A stretch of DNA of 64,000 nt from Variovorax sp. PBS-H4 (GCF_901827205.1 NZ_LR594675.1:3472001-3536000), one strand, 5' to 3'; positions 26,008-35,791 are shown, counted from the stretch's first letter. Notes: generated from the sequence alone by a model not told the origin. Translations and numbers: made by a program.

Positions 26008-26816
26008 TGGAAAACCAAGGCGTGCATTCATGGCGCAATCCATGGTTCCGCTGGTCGCTCGTGTCGCTGGCGGTGCTCGTCATCCTGAGCGTGCTGGTCG
26101 GCTTCGTCTGGTTGCCATCGGTGCACAAGGATTTCAGCGCGACGAACCTTTGGGATGCCATCTGCAGGGCCGCCGGCGTGCCGACAAGCTGGTCCGGCGC
26201 GACAGAGGTCAAGACGGGCGCTGCTTCCACGGACGTGGTGCTCGAACGCCGGATGGTGCGCGTGCCTGAAGGCGCCGCGGTCGGCCGAGGCGCAACGCTC
26301 GCCCTGAACTGCACGATGTGCCACGGAGCCCAGGGCATGAGCACGTCCGATGCGCCCAACCTCTCCGGACAGTACCCCGAAGTCATCATCAAACAGCTGC
26401 TCGACTACAAGGCAGGCCGGCGCTCGCACGCATTGATGGAGACGCTGGCGCAAACCATGTCCCAGCGCGACATCGAAGATCTCGCGGCGTATTACGCCTA
26501 CCTCCCGAAGGCCAGGACAGCCCCCACTACCTACGACGAATCCCTGCCGGCGCTCGTACGCGTGGGGGACCCGCTGCGCAACATTGCACCGTGCATTTCA
26601 TGCCATGGCGGTGTCGACCAGAAACTGGGCGCACCCTGGATCGAAGGGATGCCGAAGGAGTACCTGGTCGGGCAGCTGAAGGCATTCAAGTCAGGGGCGC
26701 GCCGCAACGACTCGCAAGCGCAGATGCGAAACATGGCGCGTCCGATGTCGGAGCAGGAAATCGCCGACGTGGCCGAGTTCTATTCGCGGAAGGCCAGTCC
26801 AGGGCAGCGGCACTGA
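26007..26816 (+). CDS. Membrane-anchored di-haem cytochrome c
   Basis: A 269-residue c-type cytochrome with an N-terminal membrane helix (about residues 14-36), a spacer beginning SVHKDFSATNLWDAICRAAG, then two c4-like haem domains with CTMCH and CISCH. Axial methionines are likely in METLAQTMSQRD and in the late MARPMSEQE. The start overlaps the subunit I stop by one base (TGATG). It probably delivers electrons to the CuA site of subunit II. It closes the oxidase cluster. Confidence 0.87.
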   Translation: MENQGVHSWRNPWFRWSLVSLAVLVILSVLVGFVWLPSVHKDFSATNLWDAICRAAGVPTSWSGATEVKTGAASTDVVLERRMVRVPEGAAVGRGATLALNCTMCHGAQGMSTSDAPNLSGQYPEVIIKQLLDYKAGRRSHALMETLAQTMSQRDIEDLAAYYAYLPKARTAPTTYDESLPALVRVGDPLRNIAPCISCHGGVDQKLGAPWIEGMPKEYLVGQLKAFKSGARRNDSQAQMRNMARPMSEQEIADVAEFYSRKASPGQRH

Positions 26817-27102
26817 AGGAGACGGGCCGGGCGAATGCATACCAATCACTTAAGTGAATTGGCGGCGTTACAACAGGTTGGAGAAATCTGGCATGCGGGC
26901 CATGGAATTCATGCAAATCTCGCGCACCACCACCAAGAACAATTGCAGTCAGCTGGATGAACGCCAAGGCCCTTCCCCCGCGCACCGCGCACCGTCATGC
27001 TTGCGCCGCCCTCGGGTGCCGTGTGCTGGTCCAACGCACCGCGGCCGCGCTGTCGCATTGCGCTTCGTGAGCGAAGCCAGGCCTTCCGCCGCCTCCGCCG
27101 CC
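26817..27102 (+). promoter_or_regulatory. Upstream region of bcsA with a perfect palindrome
   Basis: About 285 bases between the last cytochrome and the chosen bcsA start. TCACTTAAGTGA at 26846-26857 is a perfect 12-bp palindrome, flanked by CCAA and ATTGG, giving a near-palindrome of 21 bp. It is the only relatively AT-rich part and is a plausible operator for the cellulose operon. No confident -35/-10 pair was found. Parts of this region are open in the bcsA frame, and an earlier start (26893 or GTG 27067) would make some of it coding. Confidence 0.4.
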
Positions 27103-29220
27103 ATGCGCTCCGCCGTGCATGCGGCGGCATGGCTGCTCACGCTGTTCGCGCTGCCGGCGCTGGTCATCACGCCCTTGACGCTGAACCAGCAGCTCACGCT
27201 GTCCGTGTCGATCTTCATCGCGTCGCTGGTCCTCAACCGCTTCGGCGGCCGGTTCGCGACGCTGGCGTTGATGTTCCTGTCCGTCGTCGTCTCCTCGCGG
27301 TACCTGTACTGGCGCATCACAGACACGATGTACATGGACCATGCGCTCGACCTGGTCCTTGGATGGGGGCTGCTGCTGGCCGAGATCTATGCCTTCCTGG
27401 TGCTGCTGCTGGGCTACGTGCAGACCGCCTGGCCGCTCGGGCGCACACCCGAACCCCTGCCCGCCGACCTGGGCACGTGGCCCAGCGTCGACGTGCTGAT
27501 CCCGACCTACAACGAGCCGCTGTCCGTGGTGCGCCCGACCGTGCTGGCTGCCCTGTCGATGGACTGGCCGCGCGACCGGCTTCGCATCTTCGTGCTCGAC
27601 GACGGTCGACGCGAGGACTTCCGCGCCTTCTGCGACGAGGTCGGTGTGGCGCATGTCACGCGCAGCGACAACCGGCACGCCAAGGCCGGCAACATCAACG
27701 CAGCGCTCAAGCACACGAGCGGCGAGTTCGTCGCCATCTTCGATTGCGACCACGCCCCGGTGCGTTCCTTCCTGCGGTTGACGATGGGCGCGTTCGGGCG
27801 CGAGCCGAAGCTGGCGATGGTGCAGACGCCGCACTATTTCTATTCCGCCGATCCGTTCGAAAAAAACCTTGGCACCTTCGGCACGGTGCCCAACGAGGGC
27901 GAGTTGTTCTACGGCCTGATCCAGGACGGCAACGACCTTTGGAACGCCGCCTTCTTCTGCGGCTCGTGCGCCGTGCTGCGGCGCAGCGCGTGCGAGCAGG
28001 TCGGCGGCATTGCCGTAGAGACCGTGACGGAGGATGCGCACACCGCACTCAAGATGCATCGCGCGGGCTTCGACACCGCCTACCTGGCGATCCCGCAGGC
28101 GGGCGGCCTCGCCACCGAGAGCCTGTCCGGCCATGTCGGGCAGCGCATCCGCTGGGCCCGCGGCATGACTCAGATCTTCCGCACCGACAACCCGCTGCTG
28201 GGCCGCGGGCTGAGCTGGGCGCAGCGGCTGTGCTACCTCAACGCGATGCTGCACTTCCTCTACGGGCTGCCGCGGCTGATCTACCTCACCGCGCCGCTGG
28301 CCTACCTGGTGTTCGGCGCCAGCGTGATCCACGCCTCGGCCGCGATGATCTTCGCCTACGCGCTGCCGCACATCTTTCATGCCAACCTGACCAACAGCCG
28401 CGTGCAGGGGCGTTTCCGCTACCTGTTCTGGAACGAGGTGTACGAGGCGGTCCTGGCCTGGCACATCTTCCGCCCCACGCTGATGGCGCTGATCAATCCG
28501 AAGCTGGGGGCCTTCAACGTGACGGCCAAGGGCGGGTTGATCGAGCGCCGCTACTTCGACACGAAGATCGCCAGGGCAAGCATCTTCCTGCTGCTGCTCA
28601 ACTTCATCGGCATCGGCTTCGGCCTGTGGCGCCTGGGCTGGGTAGACGACGAGCGCATCGCCACCGTCTGGCTCAACCTGGCCTGGTCTTGCTACAACCT
28701 GGTGATCCTCGGCGCCTGTGTCGCCGCCGCGAACGAATCGCGCCAGATGCGCACGGCGCACCGGGTGGCGCTGGAGATGCCGGCCGTGCTGCACCTGCCG
28801 GGCCAGGAGCCCATCGCCTGCCGCACCTTCGATTTCTCGGCCACCGGCCTGGGCATCGACTTGCCGGCCGACTTGCGCTGCGCGCACGACACCCCCGTAC
28901 AGGTGTCGCTCTTCGATGGCGGTACCGAGCACCGCTTTCCCGCCTGCGTGCGCTTCAGCCGCGGCAGCCGGGTGGGCTTGCGCTTCGAGGGACTGACGAT
29001 CGCGCAGGAACAGGCGCTGGTGCAATGCACCATCTCGCGCCCCGACCTCTGGTCCGAGCGCTGGGGACGGCATCCGCGCGCGGGTGCGCATCGTGTGCTG
29101 GCGCACATCGCGCGCATCAGCGCGGTCGGATTCAAGGACATGTTCGCGCACTACCGCCAGGCCCTCGGCCGCCGCCTGCGCTCGCCCGCGGCGGCGCATT
29201 CGTCGCGGGAGTCGAACTGA
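27103..29220 (+). CDS. bcsA: Cellulose synthase catalytic subunit BcsA
   Basis: A family 2 glycosyltransferase that polymerises UDP-glucose and extrudes the chain across the inner membrane, 705 residues from ATG 27103. Membrane helices surround the GT domain. Catalytic motifs are Asp166-Asp167 (VLDDG), DCD at 214-216, TED at 309-311 and QRIRW at 347-351. The C-terminal PilZ domain has the c-di-GMP motifs RTAHR and DFSATG, so activity is presumably controlled by c-di-GMP. GTG 27067 and ATG 26893 are in-frame alternatives. It heads a bcsA-B-Z-C operon. Confidence 0.93.
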   Translation: MRSAVHAAAWLLTLFALPALVITPLTLNQQLTLSVSIFIASLVLNRFGGRFATLALMFLSVVVSSRYLYWRITDTMYMDHALDLVLGWGLLLAEIYAFLVLLLGYVQTAWPLGRTPEPLPADLGTWPSVDVLIPTYNEPLSVVRPTVLAALSMDWPRDRLRIFVLDDGRREDFRAFCDEVGVAHVTRSDNRHAKAGNINAALKHTSGEFVAIFDCDHAPVRSFLRLTMGAFGREPKLAMVQTPHYFYSADPFEKNLGTFGTVPNEGELFYGLIQDGNDLWNAAFFCGSCAVLRRSACEQVGGIAVETVTEDAHTALKMHRAGFDTAYLAIPQAGGLATESLSGHVGQRIRWARGMTQIFRTDNPLLGRGLSWAQRLCYLNAMLHFLYGLPRLIYLTAPLAYLVFGASVIHASAAMIFAYALPHIFHANLTNSRVQGRFRYLFWNEVYEAVLAWHIFRPTLMALINPKLGAFNVTAKGGLIERRYFDTKIARASIFLLLLNFIGIGFGLWRLGWVDDERIATVWLNLAWSCYNLVILGACVAAANESRQMRTAHRVALEMPAVLHLPGQEPIACRTFDFSATGLGIDLPADLRCAHDTPVQVSLFDGGTEHRFPACVRFSRGSRVGLRFEGLTIAQEQALVQCTISRPDLWSERWGRHPRAGAHRVLAHIARISAVGFKDMFAHYRQALGRRLRSPAAAHSSRESN

Positions 29221-29222
29221 CG

Positions 29223-31451
29223 ATGCTGGTTCGAAAGACGTTGCTCGCCTTCCTGCTGGCCTCGATCGCCTGGAGCGCCGCGCATGGGCAGCCCGCGCCC
29301 GCGCCGGCCGCTCCCGAGGCCACGCGCGAGATGAACCTGCGGCAGTTGGGCGTGGACTACGCGATCACGCTGCGCGGCACCCATGCCACCGTGGGCATCC
29401 CCTTCAGCGTGCGCGGCGACGAGCTGGTCACGGCGGCGTCGCTGCGGCTCGACTACGCTTATTCCCCGGCGCTGCTGCCCGAGCTCTCGCATCTGGCGGT
29501 CAGCGTCAACGACGTGCTGGTCGCGACGCTGCCGGCAACGCGCGAGGGCGCGGGCCAGCCGCGCAGCACGACGGTCCCGATCGACCGCCGGCTCATCGGC
29601 GACCACAACCGCATCAACCTCGAGTTCATCGGCCACTACACGCGCGAATGCGAGGACCCGGCTCATTCCAGCCTGTGGGCCAAGGTGGATGCATCGAGCA
29701 CCCTGCACCTGACCGTCGAGCCCTTTCCGGCCCAGGCCGACCTGGGCACGCTGCCTGCGCCCTTCTTCGACCCGCGGGACGTGCGCCGCCTGCGACTGCC
29801 CTTCGTGCTCGGCGACGCGGGTTTCCCGACGCTGGAGGCCGCCGGCATCGTGTCGTCCTGGTTCGGCGCGCTGGCGGGCTACCGGGGCGCGGTGTTCCCG
29901 GTGACCACGGGCACGCTGCCTCAGGGCTCGCATGCGGTGGTGTTCGCCATGCCCGGTGCAGCCCTCGAGGGACTGCAGCTGCCCGCCATCGAAGGGCCGG
30001 CGCTCGCGGTGGTCGACCGGCCGGGCGATCCGCTGCACAAGCTGCTGCTGGTCATGGGCCGCACCCCGACCGAGCTGCGTACGGCCGCGGCGGCGCTGGC
30101 GCTCAACAGCCGCGCGCTGACGGGCGGCACGACCATGGTCGACAGCTTCGAGCCGCCGCCGGCGCGGCGGCCCTACGATGCGCCGAGGTGGATCGCGGGC
30201 GACCGGCCGGTGCAGCTCGGTGAGCTGGCCGCGGCCAAGGACCTGAGCGTGGCCGGCTACACGCCGGACGTGGTCAAGGTCAACCTGCAGCTGCCGCCGG
30301 ACCTCTTCACCTGGCGCACGCGCGGTATTCCGCTGGTGCTCGGCTACCGCTACACGCCACGCGCCAGGCCTGACCAGTCGACACTCAACATCAGCCTTGG
30401 CGACAGCTTCGTCGGCTCGCTGCCGCTGCGTGCGGCCAACCCAGCCACCCAGCCCTGGTGGAATCCGTTCGCGCGCACGCTGCTGCCGGACGGAACGTCG
30501 GGCGAGCGCAAGACCATCCTGCTGCCCCCCCTGGCGCTGGGCGCGCGCAGCCAGCTGCGCCTGCATTACAACTTCCAGCCCGATGCGGCCCCTTGCAAGC
30601 CGCTGCTCGACAACGTGCGCGGCAGCATCGATGCGGACTCGACACTCGACATTTCCGGGCTGCCGCACTACATCGCGATGCCGGAGCTCGCCGCCTTCGC
30701 GAACGGCGGCTTTCCATTCACGCGCCTGGCCGACCTGGCCGACACCGCGGTGCTGATGCCCGATGCACCCGTACAGGCGGACCAGGAGATCTTCCTGGCG
30801 CTGATGGGGCAGCTCGGCAACGCGACCGGTTATCCGGCGCTTCGGGCCACCGTGGGCGGTGCCTCGAAGGCGGCGCAATGGGCCGACAAGGACCTGCTGG
30901 TCCTCGGCAGCCTGCAGCGCCAGCCGCTGTTCGCGCAATGGGCCGACCGCATGCCGCTGGCGCGTGCCGGCGCGGTGCAGGACTTTCGGCTGGGCACCTG
31001 GTTCGACGAGGCGTTGCGCTTCGTCACCGGCACCCGCCGGCGCGAAGACCTTCCGCCGGCCACCCAAATGGCCGTCTCGGCCGACGGACGCGACGCCGCA
31101 CTTGCGGGTTTCGAGTCGCCGCTCAAGCCGGGCCGCAGCGTCGTTGCCGTGATCGCCGGCGCCGAGGCCCAGCCGGCGCTGCTGGAGGCACTGATGGCGC
31201 CCGAGATGCTGCGGCGCATCCAGGGCAGTACGTCGATCGTGCACGGCACGGAGATCCACAGCCTGCTGGCTGGGGAGAGCTACTACGTCGGCCGCCTGCC
31301 GCCGGTCGAATGGGTGCAATGGAAGCTCTCGCGCAACCCGCTGCTGCTGGCCGGCATGATCCTGGCCGTGGCTTTGATGGGCGCCGGCGCCGCCTACTTC
31401 AGCCTCCAGCGGCGTGCGCGCCGCCGGCTGCGCAGGGGGCCGCGCCCGTGA
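29223..31451 (+). CDS. bcsB: Cellulose synthase periplasmic subunit BcsB
   Basis: A 742-residue periplasmic protein with a signal peptide (cut near AHGQ), two repeats of carbohydrate-binding and flavodoxin-like domains, and a C-terminal membrane anchor (about residues 704-724, NPLLLAGMILAVALMGAGAA) followed by a basic tail. BcsB caps BcsA and guides the chain outwards; its anchor is needed for BcsA activity. ATG 29223 lies 2 bases after the bcsA stop and gives the signal peptide. The same frame is open through most of bcsA, which is a high-GC artefact. Confidence 0.92.
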   Translation: MLVRKTLLAFLLASIAWSAAHGQPAPAPAAPEATREMNLRQLGVDYAITLRGTHATVGIPFSVRGDELVTAASLRLDYAYSPALLPELSHLAVSVNDVLVATLPATREGAGQPRSTTVPIDRRLIGDHNRINLEFIGHYTRECEDPAHSSLWAKVDASSTLHLTVEPFPAQADLGTLPAPFFDPRDVRRLRLPFVLGDAGFPTLEAAGIVSSWFGALAGYRGAVFPVTTGTLPQGSHAVVFAMPGAALEGLQLPAIEGPALAVVDRPGDPLHKLLLVMGRTPTELRTAAAALALNSRALTGGTTMVDSFEPPPARRPYDAPRWIAGDRPVQLGELAAAKDLSVAGYTPDVVKVNLQLPPDLFTWRTRGIPLVLGYRYTPRARPDQSTLNISLGDSFVGSLPLRAANPATQPWWNPFARTLLPDGTSGERKTILLPPLALGARSQLRLHYNFQPDAAPCKPLLDNVRGSIDADSTLDISGLPHYIAMPELAAFANGGFPFTRLADLADTAVLMPDAPVQADQEIFLALMGQLGNATGYPALRATVGGASKAAQWADKDLLVLGSLQRQPLFAQWADRMPLARAGAVQDFRLGTWFDEALRFVTGTRRREDLPPATQMAVSADGRDAALAGFESPLKPGRSVVAVIAGAEAQPALLEALMAPEMLRRIQGSTSIVHGTEIHSLLAGESYYVGRLPPVEWVQWKLSRNPLLLAGMILAVALMGAGAAYFSLQRRARRRLRRGPRP

Positions 31452-32608
31452 GGCGCCGCTGCCTCGCGGCGCTTGCGCTGTCGCCCCTGGCTGTGGCGCT
31501 GCCTGGCGCCGTGCACCCGACCACGGGCCCATGCCTGCCCATCGGTGACTGGACCGGCTTCGCCGAGCGACACATCCAGCGCGACGGCCGCATCATCGAC
31601 TTCGACACCCCCGAGCATCACTCGACCTCGGAGGGCCAGTCCTATGGGCTCTTCTTCGCACTGGTCCACAACGACCGCCCGGCCTTCGACCGCATCCTGC
31701 AATGGACCGATGCCAACCTCGCCGGCGGCCGATTGGCGCAGCGCCTGCCCGCGTGGCGCTGGGGCCGCAAGCCGGATGGGCAGTGGGGCGTGCTGGACGA
31801 CAACCCGGCCTCCGATTCCGACCTCTGGATCGCCTATGCGCTGCTGGAGGCCGGCCGGCTCTGGAACCATCCCGCCTTCCGCAGCCTCGGGCGCGACGTG
31901 CTCGCACGCGCAGCGCGCGAGGAAGTGGCCCACCTACCCGGCCTCGGCCGCATGCTGCTGCCCTGGCCGCGGTCGGTCGCAAGCGGGCCCCTGTGGCGCC
32001 TCAATCCCAGCTACCTGCCATTGCAGTTGCTGCGCCGCTTCCATCAGGAAGACCCCGAGGGCCCCTGGCGCGAAGTGGCTCAGCACACCCTGCATATGGT
32101 GGAAGCCACTACGCCGCATGGCTTCGCGCCCGACTGGTGCGCATGGTCGGAGAGCTGGCGCGCCTTCGTGGCCGATGCAGAGAAGCGCGCCGTGGGCAGC
32201 TACGACGCGATCCGCATCTACCTGTGGGCCGGCATGCTGCATGCCCAGGACCCGACCCGCGCCGCACTGCTGAAGGCCCTCGGCGGACCGCGCAACCTGT
32301 TGCAGCACAAGGCGGCGCTGCCGGAATTCGTCGACACCGACACCGGCGCCGGGCGCGGCACCGCGCCGGTCGGCTTTTCGGGCGCGCTGCTGCCCTACCT
32401 GCAGGCGCAGGGGCTGCAGGACGCGCTCGCCCAGCAGCTCGCGTGGATTCGCGAGCGCCTGCAGGCAGCCTCCTCGCCACTGCCTTACTACGAACGCGTG
32501 CTGCTGCTGTTCGGCCAGGCCTGGCTCGACGGCCGCTACGCGTTTGGACGCAACGGCGAACTGCAACCCGAATGGAGACGCCTGTGCCCCGCGCCGCACT
32601 CCGCCTGA
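31448..32608 (+). CDS. bcsZ: Periplasmic endo-1,4-beta-glucanase BcsZ (GH8)
   Basis: A 386-residue family 8 glycoside hydrolase that trims cellulose in the periplasm and is needed for normal export. It begins at a GTG overlapping the bcsB stop and has an N-terminal signal peptide. The GH8 acid catalyst is Glu62 in STSEGQSYGLFFAL, and the DSDLWIAYALLEAG segment carries the conserved Asp. Length and domain layout are normal. It overlaps bcsC by 37 bases. Confidence 0.92.
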   Translation: MRRRCLAALALSPLAVALPGAVHPTTGPCLPIGDWTGFAERHIQRDGRIIDFDTPEHHSTSEGQSYGLFFALVHNDRPAFDRILQWTDANLAGGRLAQRLPAWRWGRKPDGQWGVLDDNPASDSDLWIAYALLEAGRLWNHPAFRSLGRDVLARAAREEVAHLPGLGRMLLPWPRSVASGPLWRLNPSYLPLQLLRRFHQEDPEGPWREVAQHTLHMVEATTPHGFAPDWCAWSESWRAFVADAEKRAVGSYDAIRIYLWAGMLHAQDPTRAALLKALGGPRNLLQHKAALPEFVDTDTGAGRGTAPVGFSGALLPYLQAQGLQDALAQQLAWIRERLQAASSPLPYYERVLLLFGQAWLDGRYAFGRNGELQPEWRRLCPAPHSA

Positions 32609-35310
32609 GACGACTGGCCTGCATCGCCGCCTGGGCCGCCCTCGGCACCGGGCCGGTCGCCGCGCAAGCCGATGCGCGCGCCGCGCTGGCCGATCAGGCC
32701 ATCCACTGGCAGAGCATCGGGCGGTTGGAGCTGGCCGAGGCGAGCTGGCGCAAGCTGCTGAGTGCCGATCCGCAATCGGCGGACGCCCTGTACGGCCTGG
32801 CCCAGGTTGCGCTGGCGCGGGGCGAGGTCGAGCCGGCGCGGGCCTGGCTTGCGCGGCTGCGCGCCGCGCATCCGTCCGACGCCCGCGCAATCCAGCTCGA
32901 GGCGCGTCTCGGCCGCCCCGGCGGGCAGGCAGCCGACCTGCAGGTCGCGCGTGAGGCGGCGCGCGCCGGGCGCACCTCCGAGGCGCTGCAGGCCTACCGT
33001 GCCCTGTTCGGCGAACGTGCGCCCCCCGAAGCGCTCGCGCTGGAGTACTACCAACTGCTCGCCGGTACGCCCGAAGGTTGGGAGCCGAGCCGCCGCGACC
33101 TCGAACAGCTCGTGCGCAACAGGCCGGAACGCCAGGACTTCCGGCTCGCACTGGCACAGCTGCAGACCTATCGCGAGACGACCCGGCGCGAGGGCATTCG
33201 CACCCTGGCCGAACTCGCCAGGCAGCAGCCTGCCGGTACGCCGGCGCGCGAGGCCTGGCGCCAGGCCCTGCTCTGGCTGGATGCGCGCGCCGCCGACGCG
33301 CCGCTCTACCGCGACTACCTGGCGCTGCAGGCCGATCCCGCGGTGGCGCAACGCCTGGCGCAACTGGGCGAGGCCCCGCCGCAGGCGCCGCGGCCCGCGC
33401 CACCCAACCCCGTCCAGCAGGGCTATGCCGCCCTCGATCGCGGCGACCTTGCGACGGCCGAACGACGCTTCGATGAGGCCTTGCGGATGCGTCCTGCCGA
33501 CACCGATGCGCTCGGCGGGCTCGGCTTGGTACGGCTGCGGCAGCAGCGCTTCGCGCAGGCCGAGGACCTGCTGGGCCGCGCCTCGCGGAACGGCGCCCGG
33601 CGCTGGGCTTCCGCGCTTCGCAGCGCCAGCTACTGGAACCTGCTCGGACAGGCCACGGCCGCGCGCGAGCGCAGCGATTTCGCGGGCGCCCGGGAACTGC
33701 TCGAACGCGCCGTCCGGATTGACCCGGCGGAGCCGGCGGCACGCGAGGCGATGGCCGACCTGCAGCGCACACGCGACGCACAGGCACGCGCGCAGGCGCG
33801 GCAGCAGCGCGATGCCGGCGATCTTGCCGGTGCACGCCTCACGCTCGAGGCGGCACTCGTCGAGGCGCCTGGCGATGCCTGGCTGCGCCATGACCTTGCC
33901 CTTCTCTACCGGCGCCTGGGGCTTGCCGCCCAGGCGCGCGAGCTCACACAAGCCTGGCCCCCGGCGCAGCGCGACACGCCGGAGGCGCTCTACGTGCAAG
34001 CGCTGCTGGCCGCCGACGAGGGAGATGCGCAGGCGAGCGCGCTGTACCTGGAGCGCATCCCCCCGGCCTCGCGCACGGCAGACATGGACGCCCTGCAGGA
34101 CCGGCTGCGGGCCATGGCGCTGGTGCCGCGCTCCGACGTCGTGCCCTCGCGGGCAGAGGCACCGCAGGCCGAGGCAGCGAGCGCGCCGCGGATCGCGGCA
34201 GGCCCGGTGTACCGCCACCGCCGCGGCGAAGCCGGGCTCGGCCGGCTGACCGACGTGCAGACCCCGGTCGAGGCTCGCATCCCCTACGGCGAGGGGCGGA
34301 TCACGCTCGGCGTGACGCCGACGGTGCTGCAAGCCGGCACCCTCTCGCCCGACCCCGGCAGCGCCGCCCGCTTCGGCAACGGCGCGCCCGCCGCCGCCCT
34401 GCAGGCGGCCGGCGCCGTCGCGCCGCCCGGTGCCCAGACCGAGCGCGGCGTGGGCATGCGAGTCGGCTACGAAGGCCCGAATTTCAGCGCCAGCCTCGGC
34501 ACCACGCCCATCGGCTTCACGCGCACCAACGTGATCGGCGAACTTGGCTACCGCGCACAGTTCACGGACACGCTCGCGCTCAAGGCGGAGCTGTCGCGCA
34601 GGCCCGTGACCGATAGCCTGCTCTCCTTCGCCGGCACGCGCGATCCGCGCACGGGGGCCGAATGGGGTGGCGTGGTCGCGACCGGCGGTCGCCTCGACCT
34701 CGCGCGCGACGCGGGCACCCATGGCTTTTACGGCTACGGCGCGGCGCACGCCCTCACGGGCAGGAACGTGGCGAGCAACACGCGGCACGAGCTGGGAGGC
34801 GGCGTGTACGTGCCCGTCCTGCGCGGCGAGGACGCTTCGCTGACCGTGGGCATGAACCTGGGCTTCATCTCCTACGACAAGAACCTGAGCCACTTCACGT
34901 TCGGCGAGGGCGGCTACTTCAGCCCCCAGCGCTATGCGAGCCTGACGTTTCCGCTGGACTGGCGGGGGCGAGACGGGCGTCTGAGCTGGCGGCTGAGCGC
35001 ATCCATCGGCAGGCAGTCTTTCAGGGAGGACCCGTCGCCCGGGGCTGCCGCCAACGGATTCGCGGGCCTGCCGGCCATTCCGAGCCGCCGCAGCGGTTTC
35101 GCCTACGACGTCGCGGCCGTGCTCGAGTACCAGCTCGGACCGCAGCTCTACCTTGGCGGCGCGCTTGGATTCAACAACGCGCGCGACTACCGCCAGGTCA
35201 CGGGCAACGCCTACCTGCGCTACGTCTTCGGAGGCGGAGAGGCCAGCGGGTTGCGAGAAATGACAGAGAGGCCGTTCGGGTCGCCGTACACGCCGCTCTT
35301 TCTGCCTTGA
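32572..35310 (+). CDS. bcsC: Cellulose export protein BcsC (TPR scaffold and outer-membrane barrel)
   Basis: A 912-residue protein with a signal sequence (about 33 residues, ending near VAAQA), a long TPR region (about 35-560) and a C-terminal BcsC barrel (about 600-912) with GGRLDLARDAGTHGFYGYG and GEGGYFSPQRYASLTFP. It takes the glucan from BcsB to the cell surface. It is shorter than E. coli BcsC (about 1150), implying fewer TPRs. ATG 32572 is chosen; GTG 32584 would also leave the signal peptide intact. No bcsQ, E, F, G or D accompanies it. Confidence 0.9.
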   Translation: METPVPRAALRLRRLACIAAWAALGTGPVAAQADARAALADQAIHWQSIGRLELAEASWRKLLSADPQSADALYGLAQVALARGEVEPARAWLARLRAAHPSDARAIQLEARLGRPGGQAADLQVAREAARAGRTSEALQAYRALFGERAPPEALALEYYQLLAGTPEGWEPSRRDLEQLVRNRPERQDFRLALAQLQTYRETTRREGIRTLAELARQQPAGTPAREAWRQALLWLDARAADAPLYRDYLALQADPAVAQRLAQLGEAPPQAPRPAPPNPVQQGYAALDRGDLATAERRFDEALRMRPADTDALGGLGLVRLRQQRFAQAEDLLGRASRNGARRWASALRSASYWNLLGQATAARERSDFAGARELLERAVRIDPAEPAAREAMADLQRTRDAQARAQARQQRDAGDLAGARLTLEAALVEAPGDAWLRHDLALLYRRLGLAAQARELTQAWPPAQRDTPEALYVQALLAADEGDAQASALYLERIPPASRTADMDALQDRLRAMALVPRSDVVPSRAEAPQAEAASAPRIAAGPVYRHRRGEAGLGRLTDVQTPVEARIPYGEGRITLGVTPTVLQAGTLSPDPGSAARFGNGAPAAALQAAGAVAPPGAQTERGVGMRVGYEGPNFSASLGTTPIGFTRTNVIGELGYRAQFTDTLALKAELSRRPVTDSLLSFAGTRDPRTGAEWGGVVATGGRLDLARDAGTHGFYGYGAAHALTGRNVASNTRHELGGGVYVPVLRGEDASLTVGMNLGFISYDKNLSHFTFGEGGYFSPQRYASLTFPLDWRGRDGRLSWRLSASIGRQSFREDPSPGAAANGFAGLPAIPSRRSGFAYDVAAVLEYQLGPQLYLGGALGFNNARDYRQVTGNAYLRYVFGGGEASGLREMTERPFGSPYTPLFLP

Positions 35311-35350
35311 GGCAGGGCCCGGTCAATCCCTCACGCCACAACGCATGCGC

Positions 35351-35791
35351 TCAGTGCGCAAGTCTGCTGTAGTAGCCCTCTTCCGACTGCACCTCGCCCT
35401 GCGCCGCCAGCACATGCTTCTGCGCCGCCATGATGAGCGCCGCCCGGTAGGCTGAACGGCTCGCGATCTTGGTGTGGGTGATGATGGTCTGCCACTCGCG
35501 CTCCAAAGTCTGCGGCGAACGGTCGACGCTGCGATTCATCAACGCCTGGCTCACATCGATCAGCGCAGCGGCCGAGCCGAGGCAAATGTTGATCGCCGAC
35601 TGGGCAGCGCTGACCCGATAGCGGCCATCGACCCCGGCCAGGCCGGAGCCCTGCAGCGCGTCCAGCGGGACATTGGAGGTGGGGCCGAAATACGGCGCGC
35701 CTTGCATATCGCTGTCGGCGCGTGCCAGCACCTGTTCGATGGTGGAGAGCGCGCTTTCCAGCAGGGAAAGATCAGAGGGCTTTTTCTTCAT
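35351..35791 (-). CDS. Hypothetical protein, conserved-looking, helical
   Basis: A 146-residue soluble protein with no signal peptide or membrane helix. It has a Lys-rich start (MKKKPSDLSLLESALSTIEQVL), a central small-residue stretch around GLAGVDGRYRVSAAQSAINICLG, and helical segments with many Ala and Gln towards the C-terminus. I do not recognise the family. It is convergent with bcsC and divergent from the substrate-binding protein gene. Coding is supported by GC-rich third positions and a plausible length only. Confidence 0.6.
   Translation of the reverse strand: MKKKPSDLSLLESALSTIEQVLARADSDMQGAPYFGPTSNVPLDALQGSGLAGVDGRYRVSAAQSAINICLGSAAALIDVSQALMNRSVDRSPQTLEREWQTIITHTKIASRSAYRAALIMAAQKHVLAAQGEVQSEEGYYSRLAH

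Noticed and set aside
26997..29222. bcsB frame open for 2.2 kb upstream through bcsA
   Set aside because: bcsA is clearly coding in its own frame, and the bcsB signal peptide begins at 29223; the open frame is a composition artefact.
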